DNA of 64,000 nt from Amycolatopsis nigrescens CSC17Ta-90 (GCF_000384315.1 NZ_ARVW01000001.1:753746-817745), one strand, 5' to 3'. Positions 16,520-26,201 are shown, counted from the stretch's first letter. Numbers and translations are program-made. The notes: a model not told the origin generated them from the sequence alone.

Positions 16520-19500
16520 CTATTCGGCGTTCACCGCCCGGACCAGTACCGCGGTGCCTGCGGTGCCCTCGATCGACGCGATCACCGCGTCGGCGTCCCG
16601 GGTGAGCGTGTCCCGCACACCCGCGTCGGAGACCTCCACCGCCAGCGCCCGGAACGCCCGCAGCTCCCGGACCGTCTTGACGTCCTGCCCCTTCGCGTCC
16701 GCCTTGCGCGCCTTGGCCAGCTGACCGGACAGCGCGACGTAGGAGGACAGGGACAGCCGGTTGCTCGCCCGGAACCGGTCGACCAGCTGGTCGATGTCCC
16801 GCAACGACGTGGCCGATGCGAAGGACAGCGACTGCTCGGCGTGGTTGCCCGCCTTGTCGGTCGCGGTCACGGCCAGCGTGTGCAGGCCCAGCGGCAGCTG
16901 GTGCAGCGGGACCACCGTGCCGGACGCGAGCCCGGACCCGTTCAGCGCCGCGCTCACCTCCCGCACGCCCGAGGTGGCGTCCTCGGCCCGCCAGGACACG
17001 ACCAGATCGGTGGCGTCCCCGTAGACCCGGCCCTTGGCGACCCCGGCCACCATCAGCGTCGGCTTGGCACCGTCGATCCGGATGGTGGCCGCCTTGTCCG
17101 CCTCCACGTTGCCGGCGTTGTCCACCGCCCGGTAGAGCAACGTGTGGTCGCCGTCCCCGGTCACCACGACCGGTTCGGTGTAGGGCTGCCACGCACCGCC
17201 GTCGAGGTTGTACTCGATCTTCGCCACTCCGCTGCCGGTGTCCGCCGCGGCCAGCGAGACCGGGACCTGGCCGGGGTGCCAGCCGGTCGAACCCGGCTGC
17301 TCGAAGGTCGCGGTGGTGGTCGGTGCGACCACGTCCAGCGCCTTGACCTGCACGTTGCGGAACGAGACGTCGTCACCGTCGCCGTGGTTCTGCAGGCCGA
17401 CGAAACCCTGAGCCAGATCGCGGTTCGGGTCGGTGCTGACGAAGTCGTTGATCAGCACCCCGTTCAGCAGCACCTTGATGTTCTGGCCCTGCACCACGAT
17501 CTCGTAGGCGTTCCACTCGCCCGGCGGCTTCAGCGCGGCGTCGCGCTTGGCCAGGTCGGCCGACTGGAAGCTGTACACCGAACCGGTCGTCTTCTCCGGC
17601 GCGTCGGTGGCGTCGATCTGGATCTCGTAGCCCTGGTTCACCGCGATCCACGGATCGTCGCCGGGATCGGGGAACCCGACGAAGATGCCCGAGTTGTCGT
17701 CCCCGGCCATCTTCCAGTCCAGCTTCAGGCTGTACGCGCCCTGCTCCTGGCCGTACCAGAACAGGCCCATCCCGCCGGTGGAGCGGATCGTGCAGTCGGC
17801 CTGGTGCTCGAACTTGCCGGGACCGGCCTGCTTCCAGCCGCCCATGCTGGCCTCGGTGCCATCGAAGAGCATGGTGTAGCCCGCTTCGGGCTGCGTGGGC
17901 TGACACGCCGGCGTACCCGGGTTCGAGACCCCGGTACCGTCGAAGTGCAGGGCGTCCACATCGAACAACCCGCCGCCGGAACCGGTGAACACCAGGTACA
18001 GCGGCACCGACTCGGCCGAGGCCTTGATCGGGGTCACCGGCAGGTCCACGTAGTTGTCCGGGCTGCCGGTGTTGGCCACCTGGGTGGTCTGCAGCACCGG
18101 GCCGTCCGGCGCACCGGAACGGACCTCGATCGCCCCGCCGGGCCCGCCGGCGGAGACCCGGAAGCCGAGGCCGGTGATCCCGGTCAGGTTCGCCGGGTCG
18201 AACTTCAGCCAGTCGCCGGGCTCGATGTAGCCGACCCGTTTCCCGCCGCTGGCCCCAGCGTGGGAGACCACCTGCACGCCGTGGGATTCGGTGAAGAACT
18301 CGGCCTGCTTGTGCTTGGTGTGCAGCTTGTTCAGCGCCGAACCGGTCAGCGGCGGCGCTCCCGGCGCGCCGAGGTCGGTGTAGCTGGCGTTGATGATGCC
18401 GAAGATGTTCGCGTCCAGGCCGTGGCCCTCGTCCGCGGGTGTCTCGATGACACCTTCGCAACCGGTGGCACGGCTGAGCGGATGCCCGTGGTTGTCGTGG
18501 CCGAGGATGTACTCCACGGTCACCTTCGAGCAGTCGATCGGCCCGGCGGCACCGTCCTCGGGATCGGTCACGTTCACCTTGAACGGAACCTTGTCACCGA
18601 AGCCGAAGAACCCGCCGTTCACCGGAGTCTGCAGGGTGACCACCGGCGCGGTATTGCCCACGGTGACCACCACGCTGGCCACCCCGGTCAATCCGGTGGG
18701 ATCGGTGACGGACAGCTTCGCGGTGTACTGACCCGGCTTGTCATAGGTGAAGCCGGCCTTGCCGGGTTCGGTGGAGTCAACTTCGCCGTTGCTGTCGAAG
18801 TCCCAGGCGTAGGTCAGCGTGCCGCCGTCCTCGTCGTGCGTGCCCGCCGGGTCGAAGGCGACCGAAAGCGGTGCCGGCCCGGAGGTCTTGTCCGCCTTCA
18901 CCTGGACCTCCGGGGTGCGGCTGCCCTTGGTGTAGTCGATCCGGTACACCGCCGAGTCCTCGGCACCACCGAAGTACCCGCTGCCGTAGTCCAGCACGTA
19001 CAGCGACCCGTCCGGGCCGAACTCGATGTTCATCGGCCTGGTCAGGTCCATCGAGTCGAAGAACGGCTTGATCTCACCGCGTTCGCCGTTCGCGCCGACG
19101 GTGATCTCCTTGATCCAGCTGCGGTCCCACTCGTAGGCGAAGTTCTTGCCGTCGAAGTACTCGGGGAACTTCGTCTTCGCCGGGTTGGCCGCGTCGAAGT
19201 GGTAGGTCGGCCCGCCCATCGGGGACTCCGCGCCGGAACCGAACTCGGGCACCGAACCGCCGTCGTAGGGGATCCAGGCCGGCTGCACTGGCGGCAGGTC
19301 GACCAGTCCGGTGTTGCGCGGGCTGGTGTTCTTCGGCGCCGCGCAGTCGTAGGCGCCGGCGGACTGCCCGGTGGCGTAGTCGTAGTCCTGGTACGGCACG
19401 TTGTCGCCGACGCAGTACGGCCAGCCGAAGTTGCCCGGCTGCTTCACCAGGTTGAACTCCACCATCCCGGCCGGGCCGCGCTTCGGGTCCGCCGAGCCGG

Positions 19501-21124
19501 CGTCCGGCCCGTAGTCGCCGAGGTGCACCCAGCCGGTCTTCTTGTCCACCGCGAACCGGAACGGGTTGCGGAAGCCCATCGCGTAGACCTCGGGCCGGGT
19601 CTTCTCCGTGCCCGCCGCGAACAGGTTGCCCTCCGGCACGGTGTACGAGCCGTCTTCGGCCACCTTGATCCGCAGCAGCTTGCCGCGCAGGTCGTTGGTG
19701 TTGGCCGAGCTGCGCTGCGCGTCGTACACCGGGTTGCGGTTCGCCCGCTCGTCGATCGGGTTGTAGCCGTCCGCGAACGGGTTGCTGTCGTCACCGGTGG
19801 ACAGGAACAGGTTGCCCGCCGCGTCGAAGTCGATCTCGCCGCCGGCGTGGCAGCAGATGCCGCGGTCGGCGGGCACCTGGAGCACCTTCTGCTCGGAGCC
19901 GAGGTCCAGCGTGCCGTCGTCGCCGAGCACGAACCGCGAAAGCTGGTTGTATCCCTTGAAGGGCGCGAAATCCGCCTCGCTGCCGGACTCCGGCGCGTCA
20001 CCGGGCGGCGTGTCCAGCGGCGGCGCGTAGTAGAGGTAGACGCGCTTGTTGTTCGCGAAGTCCGGGTCGATCGCGACGCCCTGCAGGCCGTCCTCGTCGT
20101 GGTTGTACACCGGGATCTTCGCGGCCAGCGTGGTGGTGGCCTCCGGGGTGGTCAGCCAGACTTCGCCGTCGCGCGAGGTGTGCAGCACGCGACGGTCCGG
20201 CAGCACCGCCAGTGCGATCGGCTCGCCGGTGCGCTCCTCGCCCTTGGCCAGGGTGATCTGGTCGAAGTCGCCGTCCGCGGGGTTACCGGTACCGGGGTCC
20301 GGCGGCGCGCAGTCGCCCTCGCGTTCCCCTGCCGCGTAAAGGATCCCGCCGAGCAGGTGCTGCCGGAACTCAGGTTCGGCGTAGGACTCGACGGTGTGCC
20401 CGCCGCCGGTGTACCAGGACCGCCCGCCGGAGCTGGTGTGGCACCAGGCGATCGGGTGATCGCCCATCGCGCCGCTGCCCGGCTGGTAGCTGTTCTCGTC
20501 CAGCGCCGCCAGCACGTGCACGTCCTGGCGGGGGTTTTCGCGGTAGTTGTACCACTCGTCGAAGCGGGACCACTGGTTCGGCAGGCCGGCGGTGGACGGG
20601 TGCTGGTCGTCCTCCACGTTCACCGTGGCCTGCTGGTTGTGCGGGTGCGAGTCGAAGTAGGCGCCCACCAGGTCGCCGTACCACGGCCAGTCGTACTCGG
20701 TGTCGGACGCGGCGTGCACGCCGGCATACCCGCCGCCGCCCGCGATGTAGGACTCGAACGCGGTCTGCTGCTCGGCGTTGAGCACGTCGCCGGTGGTGGA
20801 AAGCCAGACCACCGCGGAGAACCTGGCCAGGTTCTCGGTGGTGAAGGCGCCCGCGTCCTCGGTGGCCTCCACGGTGAACCCGTTGGCGGCGCCCATTTCC
20901 TGGATGGCCTTGATCCCGGCCGGGATGGAGTCGTGCCGGAAACCCGCGGTCTTGGAAAAGACCAGCACGTTCGCGACGTGCGCGGTTTCCGGTGCTTGCG
21001 CGGCCGGGACCGGCGCTGCCGACGCCGTGCCGGCGACCCCCAGCCCCGTGCACAGTGCGAGCAGAGCGACGCCGAAGCGTCTCAACCTGCTGTGGGTACG
21101 ACGGGTACTACACTGTACTTTCAC
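16520..21124 (-). CDS. Secreted ThuA / sorbosone dehydrogenase / PKD / CBM / DUF1080 / Ig-like multidomain protein
   Basis: A 1534-residue exported protein with signal peptide 1-36. Domains in order: ThuA-like class I amidotransferase fold (about 48-270, NVLVFSKTAGFRHDSIPAGI); glucose/sorbosone dehydrogenase beta-propeller (about 285-735, LRGKLLRIK, GFRNPFRFAVD, YGPDAG, YRIDYT); PKD (735-825); CBM6-like (930-1080); DUF1080, the 3-keto-disaccharide hydrolase fold (1085-1275, YTMLFDGT, NSGIFVGF, GYEIQI); two Ig-like repeats; and a C-terminal FIMAH-like helical domain. It probably binds, oxidises and cuts a polysaccharide or glycoside outside the cell. GTG 21124 follows AGGAGA. A shorter paralogue lies at 27071. 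Confidence 0.87.
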   Translation of the reverse strand: MKVQCSTRRTHSRLRRFGVALLALCTGLGVAGTASAAPVPAAQAPETAHVANVLVFSKTAGFRHDSIPAGIKAIQEMGAANGFTVEATEDAGAFTTENLARFSAVVWLSTTGDVLNAEQQTAFESYIAGGGGYAGVHAASDTEYDWPWYGDLVGAYFDSHPHNQQATVNVEDDQHPSTAGLPNQWSRFDEWYNYRENPRQDVHVLAALDENSYQPGSGAMGDHPIAWCHTSSGGRSWYTGGGHTVESYAEPEFRQHLLGGILYAAGEREGDCAPPDPGTGNPADGDFDQITLAKGEERTGEPIALAVLPDRRVLHTSRDGEVWLTTPEATTTLAAKIPVYNHDEDGLQGVAIDPDFANNKRVYLYYAPPLDTPPGDAPESGSEADFAPFKGYNQLSRFVLGDDGTLDLGSEQKVLQVPADRGICCHAGGEIDFDAAGNLFLSTGDDSNPFADGYNPIDERANRNPVYDAQRSSANTNDLRGKLLRIKVAEDGSYTVPEGNLFAAGTEKTRPEVYAMGFRNPFRFAVDKKTGWVHLGDYGPDAGSADPKRGPAGMVEFNLVKQPGNFGWPYCVGDNVPYQDYDYATGQSAGAYDCAAPKNTSPRNTGLVDLPPVQPAWIPYDGGSVPEFGSGAESPMGGPTYHFDAANPAKTKFPEYFDGKNFAYEWDRSWIKEITVGANGERGEIKPFFDSMDLTRPMNIEFGPDGSLYVLDYGSGYFGGAEDSAVYRIDYTKGSRTPEVQVKADKTSGPAPLSVAFDPAGTHDEDGGTLTYAWDFDSNGEVDSTEPGKAGFTYDKPGQYTAKLSVTDPTGLTGVASVVVTVGNTAPVVTLQTPVNGGFFGFGDKVPFKVNVTDPEDGAAGPIDCSKVTVEYILGHDNHGHPLSRATGCEGVIETPADEGHGLDANIFGIINASYTDLGAPGAPPLTGSALNKLHTKHKQAEFFTESHGVQVVSHAGASGGKRVGYIEPGDWLKFDPANLTGITGLGFRVSAGGPGGAIEVRSGAPDGPVLQTTQVANTGSPDNYVDLPVTPIKASAESVPLYLVFTGSGGGLFDVDALHFDGTGVSNPGTPACQPTQPEAGYTMLFDGTEASMGGWKQAGPGKFEHQADCTIRSTGGMGLFWYGQEQGAYSLKLDWKMAGDDNSGIFVGFPDPGDDPWIAVNQGYEIQIDATDAPEKTTGSVYSFQSADLAKRDAALKPPGEWNAYEIVVQGQNIKVLLNGVLINDFVSTDPNRDLAQGFVGLQNHGDGDDVSFRNVQVKALDVVAPTTTATFEQPGSTGWHPGQVPVSLAAADTGSGVAKIEYNLDGGAWQPYTEPVVVTGDGDHTLLYRAVDNAGNVEADKAATIRIDGAKPTLMVAGVAKGRVYGDATDLVVSWRAEDATSGVREVSAALNGSGLASGTVVPLHQLPLGLHTLAVTATDKAGNHAEQSLSFASATSLRDIDQLVDRFRASNRLSLSSYVALSGQLAKARKADAKGQDVKTVRELRAFRALAVEVSDAGVRDTLTRDADAVIASIEGTAGTAVLVRAVNAE

Positions 21125-21185
21125 TGGTACCGTCTCCTAGGTCGGGTTGACGCCCTTTTGAAACAACGCCCCTTCGAACAAGGCC

Positions 21186-22364
21186 TTACGTACGCACCGG
21201 TGCCGTAGCGGGCACCGGTGACCAGCGTGATTCGTCTTCGGCACTGCGCTGCACGGCCCCGAGCACCCGCTGCACCTGCAACCCGGTGCCGAACCCCGGC
21301 TCCGGGTTCACTCCACTGTGGACAGCCCGCAGCAGGTCCACCACCTCGTGGGTGAAGGTGTGCTCGTAGCCGAGCAGATGTCCCGGCGGCCACCAGGCGT
21401 CCAAATAGGGATGGGTGCCCTCGGTGACCAGGATCCGCCGGAACCCCTCGGTATCCCCGGTATCCCCGGTATCCCCGCCGGACTCGTGGAACCACAGCTC
21501 GTTCATCGACTCGAAGTCGAAGCTCAGGCTGCCCCGGGAACCGTTGACCTCCAGCCGCATCGCGTTCTTGCGGCCGAAGGCGTACCTGGTCGCTTCGAAG
21601 GTGGCCACCGCGCCCGAGCCGAGCCGAGCGGTGAACACCGCGCAGTCGTCCACGGTGACGTCCTCCTCGACCCCGTGCCCGTTCGCCCGGCGCGGCACGA
21701 AGGTGGCGGTCTGCCCGGAAACGCCGGTGACCAGCTCGCCGGTGACGAACTGGGCGGCGTCCACGATGTGCGCGGCCAGGTCGCCGAGCGCCCCGGAACC
21801 GGCCTGCTCCTTGCGCAGCCGCCAGGTCATCGGCGCGGCCGGGTCGGAAAGCCAGTCCTGCAGGTACACCGTGCGGACGTGCCGCAGTTCGCCGAGCCTG
21901 CCCTCGGCCACCAGCCGCCGCGCCAGCGCGAGCGCGGGCACCCGCCGGTAGTTGAAGGCCACCATCGAGCGCACCCCGCGCTCCGCCGCCACCGCCGCGG
22001 CTTCGGCCATCTCCTCGGCCTCGGCCACCGTGTTGGCCAACGGCTTCTCGCACAACACGTGCTTCCCGGCGGCCAGCGCGGCGATCGCGATCTCCGCGTG
22101 CGTGTCGCCGGGCGTGCAGATGTCCACCAGGTCGATGTCGTCCCTGGCGATCAGCTCCCGCCAGTCGGTCTCCACCGAGTCCCAGCCGTACTTCCCGGCC
22201 GCCGCACGGGTCCTCGCCTCGTCCCGGCCGCCGATCGCGGTCATCCGCACGGTGTAGGGCAGGTCGAAGAACCGGGGCGCGGTGCGCCACGCGTGGGAGT
22301 GCACCGCACCCATGAACGCGTGGCCCACCATGCCCACCCGCATTTCCTGCTTTTCCCCCGACAT
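21186..22364 (-). CDS. Gfo/Idh/MocA-family oxidoreductase
   Basis: A 392-residue NAD(P)-dependent sugar or cyclitol dehydrogenase. The Rossmann motif is VGMVGHAFMGAVHSHAW. The catalytic-site signature is GKHVLCEKPLANT, and the C-terminal alpha/beta domain has GDLAAHIVDAAQFVTG. I chose ATG 22364, which follows GGGGGAG; a GTG at 22418 that overlaps the upstream lipoprotein stop (GTGA) would add 18 residues. A GDTGDTGDT stretch is encoded by three 9-base repeats (21451-21477), an unusual insertion near FESMNELWFHESGG. As the fourth gene after the ribose-type ABC importer it likely oxidises the imported sugar. Confidence 0.87.
   Translation of the reverse strand: MSGEKQEMRVGMVGHAFMGAVHSHAWRTAPRFFDLPYTVRMTAIGGRDEARTRAAAGKYGWDSVETDWRELIARDDIDLVDICTPGDTHAEIAIAALAAGKHVLCEKPLANTVAEAEEMAEAAAVAAERGVRSMVAFNYRRVPALALARRLVAEGRLGELRHVRTVYLQDWLSDPAAPMTWRLRKEQAGSGALGDLAAHIVDAAQFVTGELVTGVSGQTATFVPRRANGHGVEEDVTVDDCAVFTARLGSGAVATFEATRYAFGRKNAMRLEVNGSRGSLSFDFESMNELWFHESGGDTGDTGDTEGFRRILVTEGTHPYLDAWWPPGHLLGYEHTFTHEVVDLLRAVHSGVNPEPGFGTGLQVQRVLGAVQRSAEDESRWSPVPATAPVRT
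21451..21477. repeat. Three tandem 9-base units inside the Gfo/Idh gene
   Basis: GTATCCCCG repeated three times without error, coding Gly-Asp-Thr three times on the minus strand. In-frame units can change in number without breaking the gene. Confidence 0.85.
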
Positions 22365-22414
22365 GTCCCGCTCCCCCGTCCCGTCGCCGCCAGAATTTCC
22401 CGTGCCGGCTGGGC

Positions 22415-23467
22415 TCACGAGTCGAACCCGACGTCGAGGTAGGAGTCCACGTTCTGCTTGGTCACCACCGCGGAGTAGGTGGTGACCTCGGCCGGGATCT
22501 CGTGCTCGGCGAGGTCCCCGATGCCCTTGTTCTGCCCGAGCATCCTGGCCAGCGCGATGGCCGAGGACGCCATCGACGGGCTGTACAGCACGGTCGCCTT
22601 GACCGGGCCGGTGTCCTGCTTGATCAGGTTCATCATGTTCTTCGAACCGGCGCCGCCGACCATGAAGAAGTCGCTGCGGCCGGAGTTCTGGATCGCCGCG
22701 ACCACCCCGACCCCCTGGTCGTCGTCGTGGTTCCAGAGCGCGTTCAGCCCGGACGCGGACTGCAGCAGGTTGGCCGTCTGCTGCTCACCGGACTCCGGGG
22801 TGAACTGCGCGGACACCCGCGGACCGACGCTGAAACCGTGCCGCTGCAAGGCATCCTTGAAGCCCTGGCTGCGCTCCTGGGTCAGCGGCAGCGCGTCGAT
22901 CCCGGCCACCTCACCGATCACCGGGTTGGCGACCCCGCGCTTCTTCAGCTCACCGGCGATGTAGTCGGCCGCGTTCACGCCCATCCGGTAGTTGTCGCCG
23001 CCGATCCAGGTCCGGTACGCCAGCGGGGTGTCGAACACCCGGTCCACATTGACCACCGGGATGCCGGCGTCCATCGCCTGCCTGCCGACCTGGGTCAGCG
23101 CCTTGCCGTCGAAGGGCAGGATGACCAGCACCCCGACCTTGGCGTTGATCAGCGACTCCACCTGCGCGATCTGCTGGTTGACGTCGTTGGTGCCCTCGGT
23201 CGCGTTCAGCGTGACGTCCGGGAACTTGCCGGCCTGCGCGCGGGCGTTGATGGTCATCGCCGCCATCCAGCCGTGGTCCGCGGCCGGCGCGGAGAAACCG
23301 ATCGTCACCGGCGGCCCCGGCTGGGTGTTGCCACCCTGGCCAGCCGACGCCGCGGCCGCGGTCGACTGCGGCGGCTCGTTGGAGGTGCACCCGGCGAGCA
23401 CCGTGCCCGCCCCGAGACCGGCAGCGCCCAGCAGGAAGCCGCGGCGGGCCAGCGATGTGTCCTTCAT
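22415..23467 (-). CDS. Sugar ABC transporter substrate-binding lipoprotein (ribose type)
   Basis: A 350-residue periplasmic-binding-protein type 1 (RbsB-like) lipoprotein. The leader SLARRGFLLGAAGLGAG ends in the lipobox LAGC, and the twin Arg suggests Tat export. The body shows TIGFSAPAADHGWMAAM, QQIAQVESLINAKVGVLVILP, GIPVVNVDRVFD and the typical NLLQSASGLNALWNHDDDQ. It delivers a sugar to the adjacent permease. Start ATG 23467 overlaps the permease stop by ATGA. The ligand may be a sugar or cyclitol given the Gfo/Idh and TIM-barrel neighbours. Confidence 0.88.
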   Translation of the reverse strand: MKDTSLARRGFLLGAAGLGAGTVLAGCTSNEPPQSTAAAASAGQGGNTQPGPPVTIGFSAPAADHGWMAAMTINARAQAGKFPDVTLNATEGTNDVNQQIAQVESLINAKVGVLVILPFDGKALTQVGRQAMDAGIPVVNVDRVFDTPLAYRTWIGGDNYRMGVNAADYIAGELKKRGVANPVIGEVAGIDALPLTQERSQGFKDALQRHGFSVGPRVSAQFTPESGEQQTANLLQSASGLNALWNHDDDQGVGVVAAIQNSGRSDFFMVGGAGSKNMMNLIKQDTGPVKATVLYSPSMASSAIALARMLGQNKGIGDLAEHEIPAEVTTYSAVVTKQNVDSYLDVGFDS

Positions 23468-24498
23468 GAAGCGCTCCCGTTGTCTTTTTTGATTTTTCCC
23501 TTGCGCCGCGCCGAAGTCGTGTGCTGCAGCAGAACAGCGCCGACGATGATCGCGCCCTTGGCGATGTTCTGGATGTCGGTGTCCAGGTTGTTCTGAGTGA
23601 AGATGCTGTTCAGCACGGTGAAGATGAGCACGCCGATCAAGGTGCCGATCAGGCTGCCGCGGCCGCCGGAGAGCAGCGTGCCGCCGATCACCACCGCGGC
23701 GATCGCGTCCAGCTCGTAGAACATGCCGTTGGTGGACGCGCCGGAGGTGGTGCGGGCGACCACCATCATCGCGGCGATGCCGCAGCACAGCCCGCCGATG
23801 CCGTAGACCAGCGCGGTGTGCCGCTTCACGTTGATCCCGGAAAGCCTTGCCGCTTCGGCGTTCCCACCGATGGCGAAGGTGCGGCGGCCGAAAGTGGTGC
23901 GGTTGAGCACCACCCAGCCGACCACGAACACCAGCACCAGCATCCAGACCAGCACCGGCACGCCGAGGAAGGCGCCGCGGAAGAAGTCGGTGAACCCGGT
24001 CTCGCCGACCACCTGGGTGCGCCGGCCGGACAGCCGCTCGGCGAGCCCGCGGGCCGAGGCCATCATGGCCAGCGTGGTGATGAACGGGACGACCTTGCCG
24101 TAGGAGATCAGCAGCCCGTTGACCAGCCCGCAGCCGAGTCCGACCAGCAGGGCGCACAGCACCATCACGAACGGCCCGTAGGACTGGGTGGCCAGCGTGG
24201 TCATCCAGACGCTGGACAGCGCGACGATGGACCCCACCGACAGGTCGATGCCGCCGGTGATGATCACGAACGTCATGCCGACGCTGACCACGCCGATCGC
24301 GGCGGCCAGCCGGAGCATGGTGGACAGGTTGTCGTTGGTGAGGAAGGTGTCCGGCCGGGTGATCTGGCCGACCACGCAGAGCAGCACCAGCACCCCGGCC
24401 AGCCCGAGCAGCCTCAGGTCCAGGTTGATCCGGCGGCGCTGCCCGCCATTCACCGTCGGCTGCACCGGCGGCCGGTTCAAGGTCTCGGTCTCGGTCAC
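23464..24498 (-). CDS. Sugar ABC transporter permease (ribose type)
   Basis: A 344-residue RbsC-like inner-membrane protein with about eight to ten hydrophobic segments. Family markers: VGMTFVIITGGIDLSVGSI, GLLISYGKVVPFITTLAM, the RRTFAIGGNAEAARLSGIN coupling loop and AAVVIGGTLLSGGRGS. It forms the channel for the importer, working with the ATPase at 24495 and the lipoprotein at 22415; it overlaps both by four bases. Confidence 0.9.
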   Translation of the reverse strand: MTETETLNRPPVQPTVNGGQRRRINLDLRLLGLAGVLVLLCVVGQITRPDTFLTNDNLSTMLRLAAAIGVVSVGMTFVIITGGIDLSVGSIVALSSVWMTTLATQSYGPFVMVLCALLVGLGCGLVNGLLISYGKVVPFITTLAMMASARGLAERLSGRRTQVVGETGFTDFFRGAFLGVPVLVWMLVLVFVVGWVVLNRTTFGRRTFAIGGNAEAARLSGINVKRHTALVYGIGGLCCGIAAMMVVARTTSGASTNGMFYELDAIAAVVIGGTLLSGGRGSLIGTLIGVLIFTVLNSIFTQNNLDTDIQNIAKGAIIVGAVLLQHTTSARRKGKIKKDNGSAS

Positions 24499-26039
24499 GC
24501 CGCGCTCCCCTCCATGACCATGTCCAACACATCGCCCTCCGTGAGCTCGTCCGAGGGCCGGTCGGCCAGCACCTCGCCGTCGCGCAGCACCAGCACCCGG
24601 TCGGCGAGGCCGAGCACCTCGGGCACCTCGCTGGACACCAGCACGATCGCCACCCCGCTCGCCGCCAGCTCGTGGATCAGCCGGTACAGCTCCGCCCTGG
24701 CGCCGACGTCCACGCCGCGGGTCGGCTCGTCCAGCAGCAGCACCTTGCAGCCGTGCACCAGCCAGCGGGCCACCACGGCCTTCTGCTGGTTGCCACCGGA
24801 AAGCGTGCGGATGATCCGCTGCGGGTCCGCCGGGCGCAGCTCGAGTCGTTCCACTGTGGACTGCGCGTCGCGGTACTCGCGGCCGCCGCTGGTGAAACCG
24901 CCGCGGCTGTAGGAAGGCAGGCTGGCCAGCGTCACGTTGTGCACCACGGACATGTCCAGCAGCAGGGCCTGCGCCTTGCGTTCCTCGGGCGCCAGGCCGA
25001 TCCCGGCCTGCACCGCGGCCGGCACGCTGCCGGGGCGTAAGCGCTTACCGTTGACGCGGACGCTGCCCTCGTCCGCCTTGCGCGCACCGAAGACGGTCTC
25101 CAGGATCTCGCTGCGCCCGGCGCCGACCAGCCCGGCGATACCGACGATCTCACCGGCTCGCACGGAGAAGCTGACATCGCGGAACTCGCCAGCGCGGCCG
25201 AGACCGGACACGTCGAGCACCTGCTCGCCGAAGGTCACCTCGGCCTGGCTGGCGGCGCGGAAGGCGGTCTCCACCTTGCGCCCTGCCATCAGGTCGACCA
25301 GTTGCGAGCCGGGGGTCTCGCGGGCGTCCAGCCCGGCCGCCACCGTCCGGCCGTCCTTGATCACGGTGACCCGGTGCCCGATCCGGCGGATCTCCGCCAT
25401 CCGGTGCGAGATGTAGACCACCGCCACCCCGTCCGCGGTCAGCTCGCCGACGATCCGGAAGAGGTTGTCCACCTCGTCGCCGGCCAGCGCCGCGGTGGGC
25501 TCGTCCATCACGATCAGCCGCGCGTCGTGCGCCAGCGCCCGCGCCATCGACACCAGCTGCTGGCCCGCCGCGGAGAGCTTGCCGACCTCGGTGTCCGCGG
25601 AGATCTCCGGATGACCGAGCCTGGCCAGCAGTTCCGCGGCGGCGGCCCTGGCCACCGCCGGACGGGTGAAGCCGAACCTGGCGCGCTCGTGACCGAGGAA
25701 CACGTTCTCCGCCACCGACAGCGCCGGAATCAGGTCCAGCTCCTGGTACATGGTGGCGACGCCGAGCCGCAGTGCGGCGACCGGCGAGCCGAGCGTGGCT
25801 GGCTCCCCGCGCCAGCGGATCTCGCCGCCGTCCGGCTGATGCGCGCCGGCGAGGGTCTTGATCAGCGTGGACTTGCCGGCACCGTTCTGGCCGAGCAGGC
25901 AGTGCACCTCGCCGGGCAGCACCTCGAGGTCCACGCCGTCCAGCGCGCGCACGCCGGGGAACAGCTTGACGATCCCGCGCATCGACAGGAGTACCTCAGG
26001 CTGGGCTGGAGTGCTCGATCCGTGCAGACTTAGGTCCAC
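24495..26039 (-). CDS. Sugar ABC transporter ATPase, double cassette (ribose type)
   Basis: A 514-residue RbsA-like protein with two nucleotide-binding halves. The first has Walker A GQNGAGKST and Walker B LIVMDEPTAAL. The second has the degenerate GLVGAGRSE, signature LSGGNQQKAVVARWL and Walker B LLLDEPTRGVDVG. GTG 26039 follows GTGAGG. It is first in a four-gene ATPase-permease-lipoprotein-Gfo/Idh operon. Odd: a perfect 12-base palindrome GTAAGCGCTTAC (25037-25048), close to the LacI operator type, sits inside the gene and supplies a TTA leucine codon, which is very rare here. Confidence 0.9.
   Translation of the reverse strand: MDLSLHGSSTPAQPEVLLSMRGIVKLFPGVRALDGVDLEVLPGEVHCLLGQNGAGKSTLIKTLAGAHQPDGGEIRWRGEPATLGSPVAALRLGVATMYQELDLIPALSVAENVFLGHERARFGFTRPAVARAAAAELLARLGHPEISADTEVGKLSAAGQQLVSMARALAHDARLIVMDEPTAALAGDEVDNLFRIVGELTADGVAVVYISHRMAEIRRIGHRVTVIKDGRTVAAGLDARETPGSQLVDLMAGRKVETAFRAASQAEVTFGEQVLDVSGLGRAGEFRDVSFSVRAGEIVGIAGLVGAGRSEILETVFGARKADEGSVRVNGKRLRPGSVPAAVQAGIGLAPEERKAQALLLDMSVVHNVTLASLPSYSRGGFTSGGREYRDAQSTVERLELRPADPQRIIRTLSGGNQQKAVVARWLVHGCKVLLLDEPTRGVDVGARAELYRLIHELAASGVAIVLVSSEVPEVLGLADRVLVLRDGEVLADRPSDELTEGDVLDMVMEGSAA
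25037..25048. promoter_or_regulatory. Intragenic LacI-type palindrome
   Basis: GTAAGCGCTTAC, perfectly symmetrical around the central CG, inside the importer ATPase gene. It resembles the AGAAAGCGCTTTCT site at 34637-34650. It forces a TTA codon. Confidence 0.35.
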
Positions 26040-26151
26040 TTGGGCCTCACTTCATCGTGTCGCATGCAAAAGTAAGGTGACCGACACCACCCGTCAAGGT
26101 GCATCCGGCGGACAAAATCCGCGGCTACTCCATTCAGCCCACCGACGCAGC

Positions 26152-26194
26152 GAAGGCCACCTTGCCTGCGTCCAACGCAGCGAAGGTGGCCTTC
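26152..26194. repeat. Nested hairpin of the GGCCACC repeat family
   Basis: Outer arms GAAGGCCACCTT (26152-26163) and AAGGTGGCCTTC (26183-26194) enclose an inner stem CTGCGT-CCA-ACGCAG (26166-26180). The same design, with different stem bases, occurs at 38996-39046. It ends 8 bases before the stop of the gene at 26202 (minus strand), so it is likely its transcription terminator. Confidence 0.8.
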
Positions 26195-26201
26195 ACTGCG
26201 T

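Noticed and set aside
16313..21208. A very long open frame on the plus strand opposite the ThuA giant gene
   Set aside because: It is an antisense shadow produced by high GC at third codon positions; the protein is low-complexity Val/Arg/Gly with no domain, while the minus strand has clear domains and a signal peptide.
23468..24532. Long upstream extension of the sugar-binding lipoprotein
   Set aside because: It overlaps the permease in another frame; the lipoprotein signal begins at 23467.
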